DNA from: Hydrogenophaga sp.
Lineage (GTDB): Bacteria > Pseudomonadota > Gammaproteobacteria > Burkholderiales > Burkholderiaceae_C
Direction: 5' to 3'
Length of the DNA stretch: 40,479 bases
Assembly: GCF_026125825.1 (NCBI RefSeq)
Contig: NZ_JAHCKK010000037.1
Span: 1-40,479 of the forward strand
Below are positions 1 to 9,489 of this stretch, one piece after another. Under the pieces are notes generated by a model. It saw only the letters and a list, made by a program, of their open reading frames with translations. It had not been told where the DNA came from and ran no database searches. Each line of letters opens with the position of its first letter. Position 1 is the stretch's first letter. Made by a program: the position numbers and the translations under genes.

Positions 1-35
1 GTGCGGGCGATCGAAACGATTACGGCATCGGTCAT
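1..35 (-). CDS. Thiolase (acetyl-CoA acyltransferase), N-terminus only, cut by window edge
   Basis: Reading the minus strand from position 35, the first eleven codons give MTDAVIVSIAR, followed by two bases of a codon that starts AC. This is the characteristic opening of beta-ketothiolases (usually MTDAVIVSTARTP). It begins 16 bases after the stop of the hydratase/dehydrogenase gene, the usual fadB-fadA order, so it should catalyse the last, thiolytic step of beta-oxidation. Only the N-terminus is visible; the active-site Cys and His lie outside the window. The assignment rests on this short match plus the gene order. Confidence 0.7.
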   Translation of the reverse strand, partial: MTDAVIVSIAR

Positions 36-51
36 GGAGGTTCCCCGGAAA

Positions 52-2139
52 TCAGTTGAAGGTCTTGCCGGCCGCAGCGAGCCTGGCGAGCGAGCGTGCG
101 GGCTCCCAGGCCGACGGATCGCCGTGCGGGTTGCGCGCGAACTGCTTCATGCGCCTGACGACGACGTCGAGGCCCACGGTGTCGGCGTACAGCATCGGCC
201 CGCCGCGATACGCCGGGAACCCGTAGCCGTTCAGGTACACCATGTCGATGTCGGAGGCCCGCAGCGCGATGCCCTCCTCGAGGATCTTCGCGCCCTCGTT
301 GACGAGCGCATAGACGATGCGGTCGACGATCTCCGCGTCGCTGATCTCGCGCCGCGCGACGCCGATCTCCTTCGAGTACTCGATGATCATCTGCTCGACC
401 GCCGCCGACGGCCGCGCGGTGCGGTCGCCCGGCTTGTAGTCGTACCAGCCCGCGCCGGTCTTCTGCCCGAAGCGGCCCTGTTCGCAGAGCCGGTCGGCGA
501 TGCGCGAGTACTTGAGCAGCGGCTTCTCGACGTAGCGGCGCTTCCTGATCGCCCAGCTGATGTCGTTGCCCGCGAGATCGCCGACCCGGAACGGCCCCAT
601 CGCGAAGCCGAACTTCTCCATCGCGGCATCGACCTGCTTCGGCAGCGCGCCTTCCTCGAGCAGGAAGCCGGTCTGGCGCACCATCTGCTCGAGCATGCGG
701 TTGCCGATGAAGCCGTCGCAGACGCCGGCGACGACCGCGATCTTCTTCATCGTCTTGCCGAGCTTCATCACGGTCGCGAGCACGTCGGGCGCGGTCTTCG
801 CGCCGCGCACGACCTCGAGCAGGCGCATCACGTTCGCCGGGCTGAAGAAATGCGTGCCGACCACGTCGCCCGGGCGGCGCGTGAACGCGGCGATGCGATC
901 GACGTCGAGCGTCGAGGTGTTGGTCGCGAGGATCGCGCCGGGCCTCATCACCGCGTCGAGCTTCTCGAACACGGCTTGCTTGACCGTGAGGTCCTCGAAC
1001 ACCGCCTCGATCACGATGTCGGCCTGCGCGATCGCGCCGTACTCGAGCACCGGGGTGATCAGCTTCAGGCGCGCGTCGACGTCGGCCTCGGTCATGCGCC
1101 CCTTCCTGACCGCGCCGCCGTAGTTGCGGCGGATCGTCTCGAGGCCACGGTCGAGCGCCTCCTGCTTCATCTCGAGCAGCGTCACCGGAATGCCGGCGTT
1201 GATGAAGTTCATCGTGATGCCGCCGCCCATCGTGCCCGCGCCGATCACCGCGGCGGCGTTGATGGGCCGCGTCGGCGTCGTGTCCGGGATGTCGGGGATG
1301 CGCGCCGCGGCGCGCTCGCCGAGGAAGATGTGGCGCAGGGCTTTCGATTCCGGCGTCAGCAGCAACTCCTGGAACAGGCGGCGCTCGACCGCCATGCCCT
1401 CGTCGAAGGGTCGCGTCGCGGCGGCGGTCACGGCCTCGATGCATTTGCGCGGCGCCGGATAGGGCCCGGCGACCGCATCGACGGTATTGCGCGCGAACAT
1501 CAGGAAGCCCTCGGTGTTCGGGTGCTGCACGCGGACATCGCGCAGCCGTTTCGGCGGCTGCTTCTTGCTGATCAGCTGCGCGGCGAATTCGAGCGCGCCG
1601 TCGCGCAGCTCGCCGTCGATGATCGCGTCGAACAGCGGCGTGCCGGCGAGCTTCTGCGCGGCGACGATGCTGCCCGAGGTGATCATGTTGAGCGCCGCCT
1701 CGAGGCCGAGCGCGCGCGGCAGCCGCTGCGTGCCACCGGCGCCCGGCAGCAGGCCGAGCTTGACCTCGGGCAGCGCGATCTGCGCATCGGGGGCCGCGAC
1801 GCGGTAGTGGCAGGCGAGCGCCAGCTCCAGCCCGCCGCCCATGCAGGCGCCGTGGACCGCGGCCACCACCGGCTTGGTGCTCGCCTCCAGCGCCAGGATC
1901 AGCGACAGCAGGTTGGGCTCGGCCACCGCCTTGGGCGAGCCGAACTCGCGGATGTCCGCGCCGCCGCTGAAGGCCTTGCCGGCCCCGGTGACGACGATGG
2001 CCTTGACCGCCGCGTCGGCCAGCGCCGCCTCGAGGTGGCGCGCGAAGGCGACGCGGGTGTCGTAGCCCAGGCCGTTGACCGGCGGGTTGTCGAGCGTGAT
2101 GACGGCGACGGCGCCGCGGGTCTGGCAGGTGGCGGTCAT
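52..2139 (-). CDS. Bifunctional enoyl-CoA hydratase / 3-hydroxyacyl-CoA dehydrogenase (FadB/FadJ-like)
   Basis: A 695-residue protein for the hydration and NAD-dependent oxidation steps of beta-oxidation. The crotonase domain is at about 1-190: oxyanion-hole segments FSGGADI (58-64) and GACMGGGLE (97-105), and the two catalytic glutamates, E105 and E125 ([14 protein letters not shown]). The dehydrogenase Rossmann motif GAGTMG is at 300-305. The catalytic His430 (GTHFFSP) and Glu442 (LLEVV) follow, then the C-terminal helical domains to 695. Length and domain order match FadB/FadJ. A thiolase start follows after 16 bases. Codon choice differs from the neighbours: beyond about residue 120 it favours CTC, GTC, GCG and CCG where flanking genes prefer CTG, GTG, GCC and CCC, which could reflect separate ancestry. 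An AGGA lies eight to twelve bases before the ATG. Substrate range cannot be read from the sequence. Confidence 0.93.
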   Translation of the reverse strand: MTATCQTRGAVAVITLDNPPVNGLGYDTRVAFARHLEAALADAAVKAIVVTGAGKAFSGGADIREFGSPKAVAEPNLLSLILALEASTKPVVAAVHGACMGGGLELALACHYRVAAPDAQIALPEVKLGLLPGAGGTQRLPRALGLEAALNMITSGSIVAAQKLAGTPLFDAIIDGELRDGALEFAAQLISKKQPPKRLRDVRVQHPNTEGFLMFARNTVDAVAGPYPAPRKCIEAVTAAATRPFDEGMAVERRLFQELLLTPESKALRHIFLGERAAARIPDIPDTTPTRPINAAAVIGAGTMGGGITMNFINAGIPVTLLEMKQEALDRGLETIRRNYGGAVRKGRMTEADVDARLKLITPVLEYGAIAQADIVIEAVFEDLTVKQAVFEKLDAVMRPGAILATNTSTLDVDRIAAFTRRPGDVVGTHFFSPANVMRLLEVVRGAKTAPDVLATVMKLGKTMKKIAVVAGVCDGFIGNRMLEQMVRQTGFLLEEGALPKQVDAAMEKFGFAMGPFRVGDLAGNDISWAIRKRRYVEKPLLKYSRIADRLCEQGRFGQKTGAGWYDYKPGDRTARPSAAVEQMIIEYSKEIGVARREISDAEIVDRIVYALVNEGAKILEEGIALRASDIDMVYLNGYGFPAYRGGPMLYADTVGLDVVVRRMKQFARNPHGDPSAWEPARSLARLAAAGKTFN

Positions 2140-2154
2140 GGCGGAAGGTCCTGC

Positions 2155-2172
2155 AAAAAAGAACGGTCGTTC
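2155..2172 (-). terminator. Weak rho-independent-like hairpin between livF and the hydratase/dehydrogenase gene
   Basis: On the minus strand GAACG-AC-CGTTC is followed at once by six T residues. The stem is only five base pairs with a two-base turn (or four pairs with a four-base loop), so termination would be partial. It sits about 60 bases after the livF stop and just before the next start codon. Confidence 0.3.
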
Positions 2173-2229
2173 GATTCGGTCGATTCTAGAGGGCGGCCGG
2201 AGGCCGTCCTTGTCGCCGCAGCGACAGGC

Positions 2230-2925
2230 TCAGACCTCGAGCCACTCTTTGCGAATGTAGGCGTTGGAACGGAGTTCGGCCGGCGTGCCCTCGAACACGA
2301 TGCTGCCGTGGCCCATCACTAGCGCGCTGTCGGAGATGGTCAGCGCGATGGTCAGCTTCTGCTCGATCAGCAGCACCGAGACGCCGCGCTCCTTGAGTGC
2401 TTGCAGGTACTCGGCCACCAGCTCGACGATCTTCGGCGCGAGCCCCTCGGTCGGCTCGTCGATGATGATGAGGTCCGGGTCGCCCATGAGGGTGCGGCAC
2501 AGCGTGAGCATCTGCTGCTCGCCGCCCGAGAGCACGCCGGCCTCGGTGTGCTGGCGCTCGCGCAGTCGCGGGAACATGCCGTACATGTCCTCGAAGCTCC
2601 AGCGCGAGCCCTTGCCGCTGCCCTTCTGGCCCAGCATCAGGTTCTGGTGCACGGTGAGCGTGGGGAAGATGTCGCGGTTCTCGGGCACATAACCCAGGCC
2701 CAGGTGGGCCACCTCATAGGCCTTCCTGCCCATGATCTGCTGGCCCTTCCAGTGGATGCTGCCCTGGCATTCCACCAGGCCCATGACGGCCTTGGCGGTG
2801 GTGGAGCGGCCCGAGCCATTGCGGCCCAGCAGCGCGACGATCTCGCCAGGCTGCACGTCGAAGCTGACACCGTGCAGGACGTGGCTCTTGCCGTAGTAGG
2901 CGTGAAGGTTTTCGATCTTTAGCAT
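2230..2925 (-). CDS. livF: Branched-chain-type ABC transporter ATPase LivF, with Walker A Lys replaced by Arg
   Basis: A 231-residue cytoplasmic ATPase of the HAAT (branched-chain amino acid/carboxylate) importer family. The Walker A motif at 34-42 reads GRNGSGRST: the invariant lysine is Arg40, encoded by CGC. The other motifs are normal for LivF: VPENRDIFP in the Q-loop region (80-88), signature LSGGEQQ (132-138) and Walker B LIIIDEP (152-158). At the H-loop position it has Gln (LLIEQK), as LivF proteins commonly do. The start at 2925 is chosen because MLKIENLHAYYG is the family N-terminus and GGAG lies upstream; the frame stays open to 3174 but that part is non-coding. An 82-base gap holding a hairpin-rich repeat separates it from livG. 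Confidence 0.93.
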   Translation of the reverse strand: MLKIENLHAYYGKSHVLHGVSFDVQPGEIVALLGRNGSGRSTTAKAVMGLVECQGSIHWKGQQIMGRKAYEVAHLGLGYVPENRDIFPTLTVHQNLMLGQKGSGKGSRWSFEDMYGMFPRLRERQHTEAGVLSGGEQQMLTLCRTLMGDPDLIIIDEPTEGLAPKIVELVAEYLQALKERGVSVLLIEQKLTIALTISDSALVMGHGSIVFEGTPAELRSNAYIRKEWLEV

Positions 2926-2932
2926 CTCGGTA

Positions 2933-3003
2933 CTCCGCAGGGCCGCCCCAAGGGGGACCGCGCTCCCTCGGGGGGCAGTGCAGCGGCAATGCCGCCAACG
3001 TGG
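2933..3003. repeat. Hairpin-rich intergenic repeat between livG and livF
   Basis: The gap between livG and livF contains GCGGC-AAT-GCCGC (2983-2995), a CCC...GGG arm pair around 2965-2975 and CCCC-AA-GGGG (2946-2955). The order, a three-base-loop hairpin beside C-run/G-run hairpins, resembles the longer repeats at 6208-6287 and 13965-14044, but the primary sequence is different. Similar GC-rich palindromic spacers are common in Comamonadaceae genomes (recalled knowledge, not checked here). Confidence 0.45.
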
Positions 3004-3007
3004 GGGC

Positions 3008-3796
3008 TCATGCTGCCGCTCCCTGTGCGTCGGCCACGTGCGAGCCCAGGTACGCCTCCTGCACACGCTGGTTGGCCCGGACGGCCGCGGGCGCGTCGAA
3101 GGCCAGCACCTCGCCATAGACGACCACGGCGATGCGGTCGGCGAGTCCGAACACCACACCCATGTCGTGCTCAACCGTGAGCAAGGTCTTGCCCACGGTC
3201 ACTTCCTTGATGAGGCTGATGAAGCGGCTGGTTTCGCTCTTGCTCATGCCGGCGGTGGGCTCGTCGAGCAGGATCACGTTGGCCCCGCCGGCGATGGTGA
3301 TGCCGATCTCCAGGGCACGCTGTTCGGCGTAAGTGAGGTTCATGGCCAGCACGTCGCGCTTGCGGTCGAGCTTGATCATGTCCATGAGCTGCTCGGCGCG
3401 CTCGTTGGCATCGTCCAGATCGGCCAGGAATTTCAGAAACGTGTACTTGTAGCCCAGGCTCCAGAGCACGCCGCAGCGCAGGTTCTCGAACACGCTGAGC
3501 TTGGGGAAGATGTTGGTGATCTGGAAGCTGCGCGAGAGCCCTGCGCGGTTGATCTCGAACGGCTTCTTGCCGTCGATGCGCTGGCCGTTGAGCAGCACCT
3601 GCCCACTGGTGGGCGCGAAGCGCCCGCTGATGAGGTTGAACAGCGTGGACTTGCCCGCGCCGTTGGGGCCGATGATCCCGACACGTTCGCCGGCCGTCAC
3701 GGCCAGGTTCACGCCCCGGATGATCTCGGTCTTGCCAAAGCTCTTGCGCAGATCTTTGAGTTCCAGCGCGTACGTTGACGATGGTGCCGTGCTCAC
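3008..3796 (-). CDS. livG: Branched-chain-type ABC transporter ATPase LivG, with altered signature motif
   Basis: A 262-residue cytoplasmic ATPase, partner of LivF. Walker A GPNGAGKST (43-51) is canonical, Walker B is VILLDEP (174-180), and the H-loop His210 is present (LLTVEHDMG). The ABC signature reads LTYAEQR (154-160), where LivG proteins normally have a glycine (for example LAYGDQ), so Ala replaces the conserved Gly. The start is GTG at 3794-3796, overlapping the livM stop codon as GTGA. Translation from here gives the normal LivG N-terminus, while the open frame further upstream is antisense-like and overlaps livM. The overlap predicts translational coupling to livM. Confidence 0.93.
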   Translation of the reverse strand: MSTAPSSTYALELKDLRKSFGKTEIIRGVNLAVTAGERVGIIGPNGAGKSTLFNLISGRFAPTSGQVLLNGQRIDGKKPFEINRAGLSRSFQITNIFPKLSVFENLRCGVLWSLGYKYTFLKFLADLDDANERAEQLMDMIKLDRKRDVLAMNLTYAEQRALEIGITIAGGANVILLDEPTAGMSKSETSRFISLIKEVTVGKTLLTVEHDMGVVFGLADRIAVVVYGEVLAFDAPAAVRANQRVQEAYLGSHVADAQGAAA

Positions 3797-5085
3797 AGCG
3801 CTTCCCTCCGCTTGATTTCTTTTTCGATGTATTCCTGGATCTCGCCCCATTCGCGCAGGAAGGCCCGGCGCGTGATCTCGAACAGGCCCAGCCCGGTGAG
3901 CATGATCATGCCCGCGCCGAACCAGCTGTTGATGCCCTTGGCGTCCAGCGGCACCCCCAGGAAGCGCAGTTCGGAGCCCAGGGTGGTGTTGAGCTGCAGG
4001 TGGTAGACCATCTCGATCATGGCCGCGGCGCCCACCAGCATCACCAGCGCGGTACCGGCCAGCGCGAGGTAACTCACCCAGAGTTCGCGCAGGCGCCCGA
4101 AGGCCGCCACCCGCAGGTTCATCATGATCAGGCTGGCAATGCCACCCGGCGCGTAGATCACCATGAACAGGAAAATCAGGCCCAGGTAGAGCAGCCACGC
4201 CTTGGTGAACTCCGAGAGCAGCACGAAGGCCAGCACCATGAGGATGCCGCCGATGATGGGCCCGAAGAAGAAGGTGGCGCCACCCAGGAACGTGAACAGC
4301 AGGTAGGCGCCCGAGCGCGCCGCGCCCACCACCTCGGCGGTGACGATCTCGAAGTTCAAGGCCCCCAGGCCGCCCGAGATGCCGGCAAAGAAGCCCGCGA
4401 TGATGAAGGCGATGTAGCGCACCCGCTGGGTGTCGTAGCCCACAAACTCCACGCGCTCGGGGTTGTCGCGCACGGCGTTGAGCATGCGGCCCAGCGGCGT
4501 GCGGGTGAAGGCGAACATGAGCCCGACCGAGATGAAGGTGTAGACGGCGATCAGGTAATAGACCTGCACCTGCGGACCGTAGGTGATGCCCATGAAGGGT
4601 TTGCCGGCCATGCGGTCGCCCGAGACGCCCCCTTCCCCACCGAAGAACTCCGGGATCATGAGCGAGAGCGCGAACACGAGCTCGCCCAGGCCCAGCGTAA
4701 TCATGGCGAAAGTGGTGCCCGACTTGCGGGTGGTCACGTAGCCGAACAGCACTGCGAAGCCCACGCCCGCAAGCCCCCCCACGATGGGAATCAGGGAGAC
4801 CGACAGAGGCAGCGTGCCAGCAGTCACGCTGTTGAGCGCGTGGATCGCCAGAAAAGAGCCCAGGCCGGTGTAGACCGCGTGCCCGAAGCTGAGCATGCCG
4901 CCCTGCCCCAGCAGGATGTTGTAGGACAGGCAGGCGATGATGGCGATGCCCATCTGCGAGAGCACCGTCATGGCCAGGCCGCTGGTGAAAATCCTTGGCG
5001 CAACGATGAGCAGCAGTGCGAAGAGGCCCCAGGTCAGCCAGCGCCCGACATTGAGGGGCTTGAATTCGTAATGTTTCGAGGACAT
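3793..5085 (-). CDS. livM: Branched-chain-type ABC transporter permease LivM, long C-terminal form
   Basis: A 430-residue inner-membrane permease. The family segment GQGGMLSFGHAVYTGLG is at 60-76, the cytoplasmic coupling segment with TPLGRMLNAVRDNPERVEF at about 196-214, and the usual LivM ending YAPGGIASL at 311-319. About 110 further residues follow, containing two more hydrophobic stretches (about 337-360 and 388-404) and a charged tail ending EIKRREAL. Ordinary LivM proteins stop near the YAPGG motif, so this tail is an extension seen in some betaproteobacterial homologues. It starts 3 bases after the livH stop and overlaps livG by 4 bases. Confidence 0.92.
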   Translation of the reverse strand: MSSKHYEFKPLNVGRWLTWGLFALLLIVAPRIFTSGLAMTVLSQMGIAIIACLSYNILLGQGGMLSFGHAVYTGLGSFLAIHALNSVTAGTLPLSVSLIPIVGGLAGVGFAVLFGYVTTRKSGTTFAMITLGLGELVFALSLMIPEFFGGEGGVSGDRMAGKPFMGITYGPQVQVYYLIAVYTFISVGLMFAFTRTPLGRMLNAVRDNPERVEFVGYDTQRVRYIAFIIAGFFAGISGGLGALNFEIVTAEVVGAARSGAYLLFTFLGGATFFFGPIIGGILMVLAFVLLSEFTKAWLLYLGLIFLFMVIYAPGGIASLIMMNLRVAAFGRLRELWVSYLALAGTALVMLVGAAAMIEMVYHLQLNTTLGSELRFLGVPLDAKGINSWFGAGMIMLTGLGLFEITRRAFLREWGEIQEYIEKEIKRREAL

Positions 5086-5088
5086 CGC

Positions 5089-6123
5089 TCAGCCCTCCCG
5101 TTTGCCAAGCAGGCCACGGGGCCGGAAGATCAGGATCAGCACCAGGAACAGGTACGGCAGGATGGGCGCGACCTGGGACAGCGTGAGCTTGACGTACGAG
5201 TTGTTGGCCACGGCGTCGGACAGGGGCAGGCCGATCTGCTGGGCCAGCGTTGCCAGCGAGTACTCGAAGGCCACGGCGAAGGTCTGGATGACCCCGATGA
5301 GGATGGAGGCGACGAAGGCGCCCGAGAGCGAGCCCATGCCGCCCACCACCACCACCACGAAGATGACCGAGCCCACCGTGGCGGCCATGGCTGGCTCGGT
5401 GAGAAAGGTGCTGCCACCGATGACACCGGCCAGGCCGGCCAGCGCGGAACCCGCGCCGAACACCAGCATGAAGACGCGCGGCACGTTGTGCCCCAGCGAT
5501 TCAACCGCCTCGGGATGCGTGAGCGCCGCCTGGATCACCAGGCCGATGCGGGTGCGGGTGAGCAGCAGCCAGACCGAGGCCAGCATGACGATGGCCACGA
5601 GCATCATGAAACCGCGGGTGGCGGGAAACGGCGAGCAGACCACGCGGATCGCCGCGTCGGCGGCGCTGCACAGTTCGGGCGGCGCGGCACCCCAGACCAG
5701 GCGCAGCCCCTCGACGGAGTTGTTGATCAGGGTGAAAACCGGGCCGCGAAGTTCTTCGGGCGGGCGGAACTCGACCGCGATGCGGCCCCAGATCAGCTGC
5801 ACCAGCTCGACGATGACGTAGGACAGGCCGAAGGTCACCAGCAGTTCGGGCACATGGCCGTACTTGTGCACCTTGCGCAGGCATTGGCGCTCGAACGCCG
5901 CGCCCAGCAGGCCGACCACGACGGGCGCGATCAGCAGGGCGGGCCAGAAGCCCACGAACTGCGCCACCGTGTACCCCACGTAGGCCCCCAGCATGTAGAA
6001 ACTGGCGTGCGCGAAGTTGAGCACGCCCATCATGCTGAAGATCAGCGTGAGACCCGAACTCAGCATGAACAGCAGGAGCCCGTAGCTCAGCCCGTTCAGC
6101 ATCGAGATGATGAAAAACTCCAT
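5089..6123 (-). CDS. livH: Branched-chain-type ABC transporter permease LivH
   Basis: A 344-residue inner-membrane permease that pairs with LivM. The N-terminus MEFFIISMLNGLSYGLLLFM and the segment MGVLNFAHASFYMLGAY (32-48) are typical of LivH. It ends RPRGLLGKREG, the usual basic C-terminus. Compared with E. coli LivH (about 300 residues), an insertion at roughly 120-170 (rich in Pro and Glu, with Cys152 and Cys163) extends a loop between membrane segments, probably periplasmic. It is the first gene of the livHMGF block; a strong hairpin separates it from the binding-protein gene upstream. Confidence 0.93.
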   Translation of the reverse strand: MEFFIISMLNGLSYGLLLFMLSSGLTLIFSMMGVLNFAHASFYMLGAYVGYTVAQFVGFWPALLIAPVVVGLLGAAFERQCLRKVHKYGHVPELLVTFGLSYVIVELVQLIWGRIAVEFRPPEELRGPVFTLINNSVEGLRLVWGAAPPELCSAADAAIRVVCSPFPATRGFMMLVAIVMLASVWLLLTRTRIGLVIQAALTHPEAVESLGHNVPRVFMLVFGAGSALAGLAGVIGGSTFLTEPAMAATVGSVIFVVVVVGGMGSLSGAFVASILIGVIQTFAVAFEYSLATLAQQIGLPLSDAVANNSYVKLTLSQVAPILPYLFLVLILIFRPRGLLGKREG

Positions 6124-6153
6124 TCCCTCAGACCTTCCTCATCGTTGAAAGTG

Positions 6154-6188
6154 AAAGAGCCCGACACGGCGACCCGCTCGGGCTCTTT
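6154..6188. terminator. Strong hairpin between the binding-protein gene and livH
   Basis: AAAGAGCCCGA (6154-6164) pairs perfectly with TCGGGCTCTTT (6178-6188) across a 13-base loop, an 11-base-pair stem. Flanking T runs are short: TTTT on the plus strand, TTT followed by a T-rich stretch on the minus strand. On the minus strand it could terminate part of the transcripts coming from the binding-protein gene, so that the binding protein is made in excess over the permeases, a common arrangement for such importers. Confidence 0.6.
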
Positions 6189-6207
6189 TGGCGCGCAGTG
6201 TCCCTCA

Positions 6208-6287
6208 TCCAGAGGCACCGGGGAACCGGCTTTGCCGGGCCTCTGGTGCCGCCCCCTCGCGGGGGTCGCGCGAAGCGCGGCAGGGGC
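6208..6287 (+). repeat. Dispersed structured repeat, copy A
   Basis: An 80-base element between the binding-protein gene and livH. It contains CCGGC-TTT-GCCGG, a CCCC/GGGG hairpin and CGCGC-GAA-GCGCG. CCAGAGG (6209-6215) and CCTCTGG (6240-6246) form an outer stem around the first hairpin. It aligns along its full length with the reverse complement of 13965-14044, with about nine or ten differences, several of them in hairpin loops. No transposase is present, so it resembles a REP- or MITE-like element. Confidence 0.8.
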
Positions 6288-6293
6288 GTTGCC

Positions 6294-7529
6294 TCAGCCT
6301 GGGCGCTTCATGTCGCAGCTGGTGGGCGTGCTCGAGACGTAGTTCGGGTACTCCGCCACCGGTGCCAGGGTCATGCCTGTCTTCTCCGGGCTGTAGGGGT
6401 ACTTGGCGTCGGCCTTCTGCCAGACCGACATGTACAGCGGCTGCTGCAGCTGGTGGTCGGTCTTGCGCATCTGCACTTCGCCGTTGAAGCTCTTGACGGT
6501 CAGGCCTTCCATGGCGGCGGCCACCTTCACCGGGTCGGTGGACTTGGCCTTGGCCATGGCCGCACCCAGGAACTCGAAGATGCGGATGGTCGAGCCGGTG
6601 TAGAAGTCGTCGTTGTACTTCTGGTTGAACTCCTTCATCCACGCGTCCATCTGCCCACCCATGTTGTAGTGGTTGTAGGCAATCTGGTAGACGCGGCCAG
6701 CGCCGTTGGTGCCCAGCGCGGTGGGCGTGCCGGTGACGCCAGCGTAGTAGGTGAAGAATTTGCCGGTGTAGCCGTTTTCATTGGCGGCCTTGATCAGCAG
6801 CGAGAGGTCGGAGCCCCAGTTGCCGGTGATCACGGTGTCGGCGCCCGATGCCTTGATCTTGGCGATGTAGGGAGCGAAATCGCGCGTCTGGGCCAGCGGG
6901 TGCAGGTCTTCACCCACGAACTGGATGTCCGGGCGCTTGCGTGTGAGGGCGTCCTTGCCGAACTTCACGACCTGGTGGCCGTGCGAATAGTTCTGGTTGA
7001 GGAAGTACACCTTCTTGATGTCGGGCTGCTTGGCGATGAAGCTGGCCATGGCTTCCATCTTCATGGAGGTGTCGGCATCGAAGCGGAAGTGCCAGTAGCT
7101 GCACTTGCTGTTGGTCAGGTCCGGGTCCACGGCGGAGTCGTTGAGGTACAGCACCTCCTTGCCGGGGTTGCGGGCGTTGTGCTTCTCGACGGCGTCGGCC
7201 AGCGCCAGCGCCACGGAGGAGCCGTTGCCCTGGATGATGTAGCGAGCGCCCTGGTCGATGGCGGCCTTGAGCGCGTTCAGGCTCTCGGCCGGGCTCAGCT
7301 TGTTGTCGATCGGGGTGACTTCGAACTTCACACCGGCCGGGTTGCCCTTGCCGCTGAATTTCTCGGCGAAGAACTGGTAGCCCTTGATCTGGCTCACGCC
7401 CACGGGACCGAGCAGGCCGGTCAGCGGGTCGATCCGGATCATCTTGACGGTTTCACCCGCCTGGGCAAACGACGCACCAGCGGCCACCAGCATGGCGGCA
7501 CCAGCCATCAGCTTCACAGTCAGTTTCAT
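6294..7529 (-). CDS. Branched-chain-type ABC transporter periplasmic substrate-binding protein
   Basis: A 411-residue exported protein of the LivJ/LivK fold (periplasmic binding protein type 1). The first 22 residues form a signal peptide (MKLTVKLMAGAAMLVAAGAS..., cleavage near ASFA|QA). The mature part has typical motifs: PLTGLLGPVGVSQIKGYQFF, IDNKLSPAESLNALKAAIDQ, and GNWGSDLSLLIKAANENGY. It delivers ligand to LivHMGF. The neighbouring acyl-CoA ligase and beta-oxidation genes suggest the ligand is a carboxylic acid rather than an amino acid, but this is inference. The start at 7529 is preceded by AAGGAG and begins the signal peptide; the open frame upstream to 7622 is not needed. Confidence 0.9.
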   Translation of the reverse strand: MKLTVKLMAGAAMLVAAGASFAQAGETVKMIRIDPLTGLLGPVGVSQIKGYQFFAEKFSGKGNPAGVKFEVTPIDNKLSPAESLNALKAAIDQGARYIIQGNGSSVALALADAVEKHNARNPGKEVLYLNDSAVDPDLTNSKCSYWHFRFDADTSMKMEAMASFIAKQPDIKKVYFLNQNYSHGHQVVKFGKDALTRKRPDIQFVGEDLHPLAQTRDFAPYIAKIKASGADTVITGNWGSDLSLLIKAANENGYTGKFFTYYAGVTGTPTALGTNGAGRVYQIAYNHYNMGGQMDAWMKEFNQKYNDDFYTGSTIRIFEFLGAAMAKAKSTDPVKVAAAMEGLTVKSFNGEVQMRKTDHQLQQPLYMSVWQKADAKYPYSPEKTGMTLAPVAEYPNYVSSTPTSCDMKRPG

Positions 7530-7565
7530 ACCTATGTCTCCTTGTTGTTGACGAATCGAATAGGC

Positions 7566-7598
7566 GCAGCGTAAGGGCTTCTGGTGCGGTGCAGCGTA
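7566..7598. promoter_or_regulatory. Direct repeat upstream of the binding-protein gene
   Basis: GCAGCGTA occurs at 7566-7573 and 7591-7598, 25 bases apart, in the 135-base gap between the ligase stop and the binding-protein start. It may be a regulator site. The evidence is only the repeat and its position. Confidence 0.2.
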
Positions 7599-7664
7599 GG
7601 GGATTGCCCGGGCTTCTATCACGCAGGCGACAAGACGCCGCGCAATGGTGCACCCGGGCCGCTT

Positions 7665-9308
<1,644 letters not shown>

Positions 9309-9395
9309 GGGGAGTCTCCTGTCGATGAGGGGGTTGGGATCGGCGTTCATCGTAGCGGGTTGCCCCGCACGGCTGCCCCTGGGATATCCATGGGA

Positions 9396-9433
9396 GATAC
9401 CCTCGGTGTCCGTTGCGGGACACGATACCTCGG
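9396..9433. promoter_or_regulatory. Candidate operator upstream of the acyl-CoA ligase gene
   Basis: GTGTCC (9406-9411) and GGACAC (9418-9423) form an inverted repeat with a 6-base spacer. It is flanked on both sides by copies of GATACC(C)TCGG (9396-9406 and 9424-9433). The site lies about 100 bases upstream of the ligase start in the 181-base gap after the esterase gene. It may bind a dimeric repressor; no regulator is encoded next to it. Confidence 0.3.
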
Positions 9434-9489
9434 CCTTCATCAACATGGCGTTGCGTCGAATGGGGTGAATGGGCTGGGCTTGATCTGCC

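Noticed and set aside
1-2322. 773-codon plus-strand open frame across the hydratase/dehydrogenase gene
   Set aside because: Antisense shadow; the minus-strand protein has all catalytic motifs.
2740-2850. LivF Arg40 as a pseudogene signal
   Set aside because: The reading frame is intact and all other motifs are conserved; a single conservative substitution, matched by a change in the partner subunit, does not indicate decay.
3775-6342. 855-codon plus-strand open frame opposite livM and livH
   Set aside because: Gln/His/Arg-rich, no domain or ribosome-binding site; the minus strand has two clear permeases here.
9309-9350. Upstream ATG (9350) as start of the acyl-CoA ligase
   Set aside because: ATG 9308 has a well-spaced AGGAG and matches the family N-terminus; the extra 14 codons do not.
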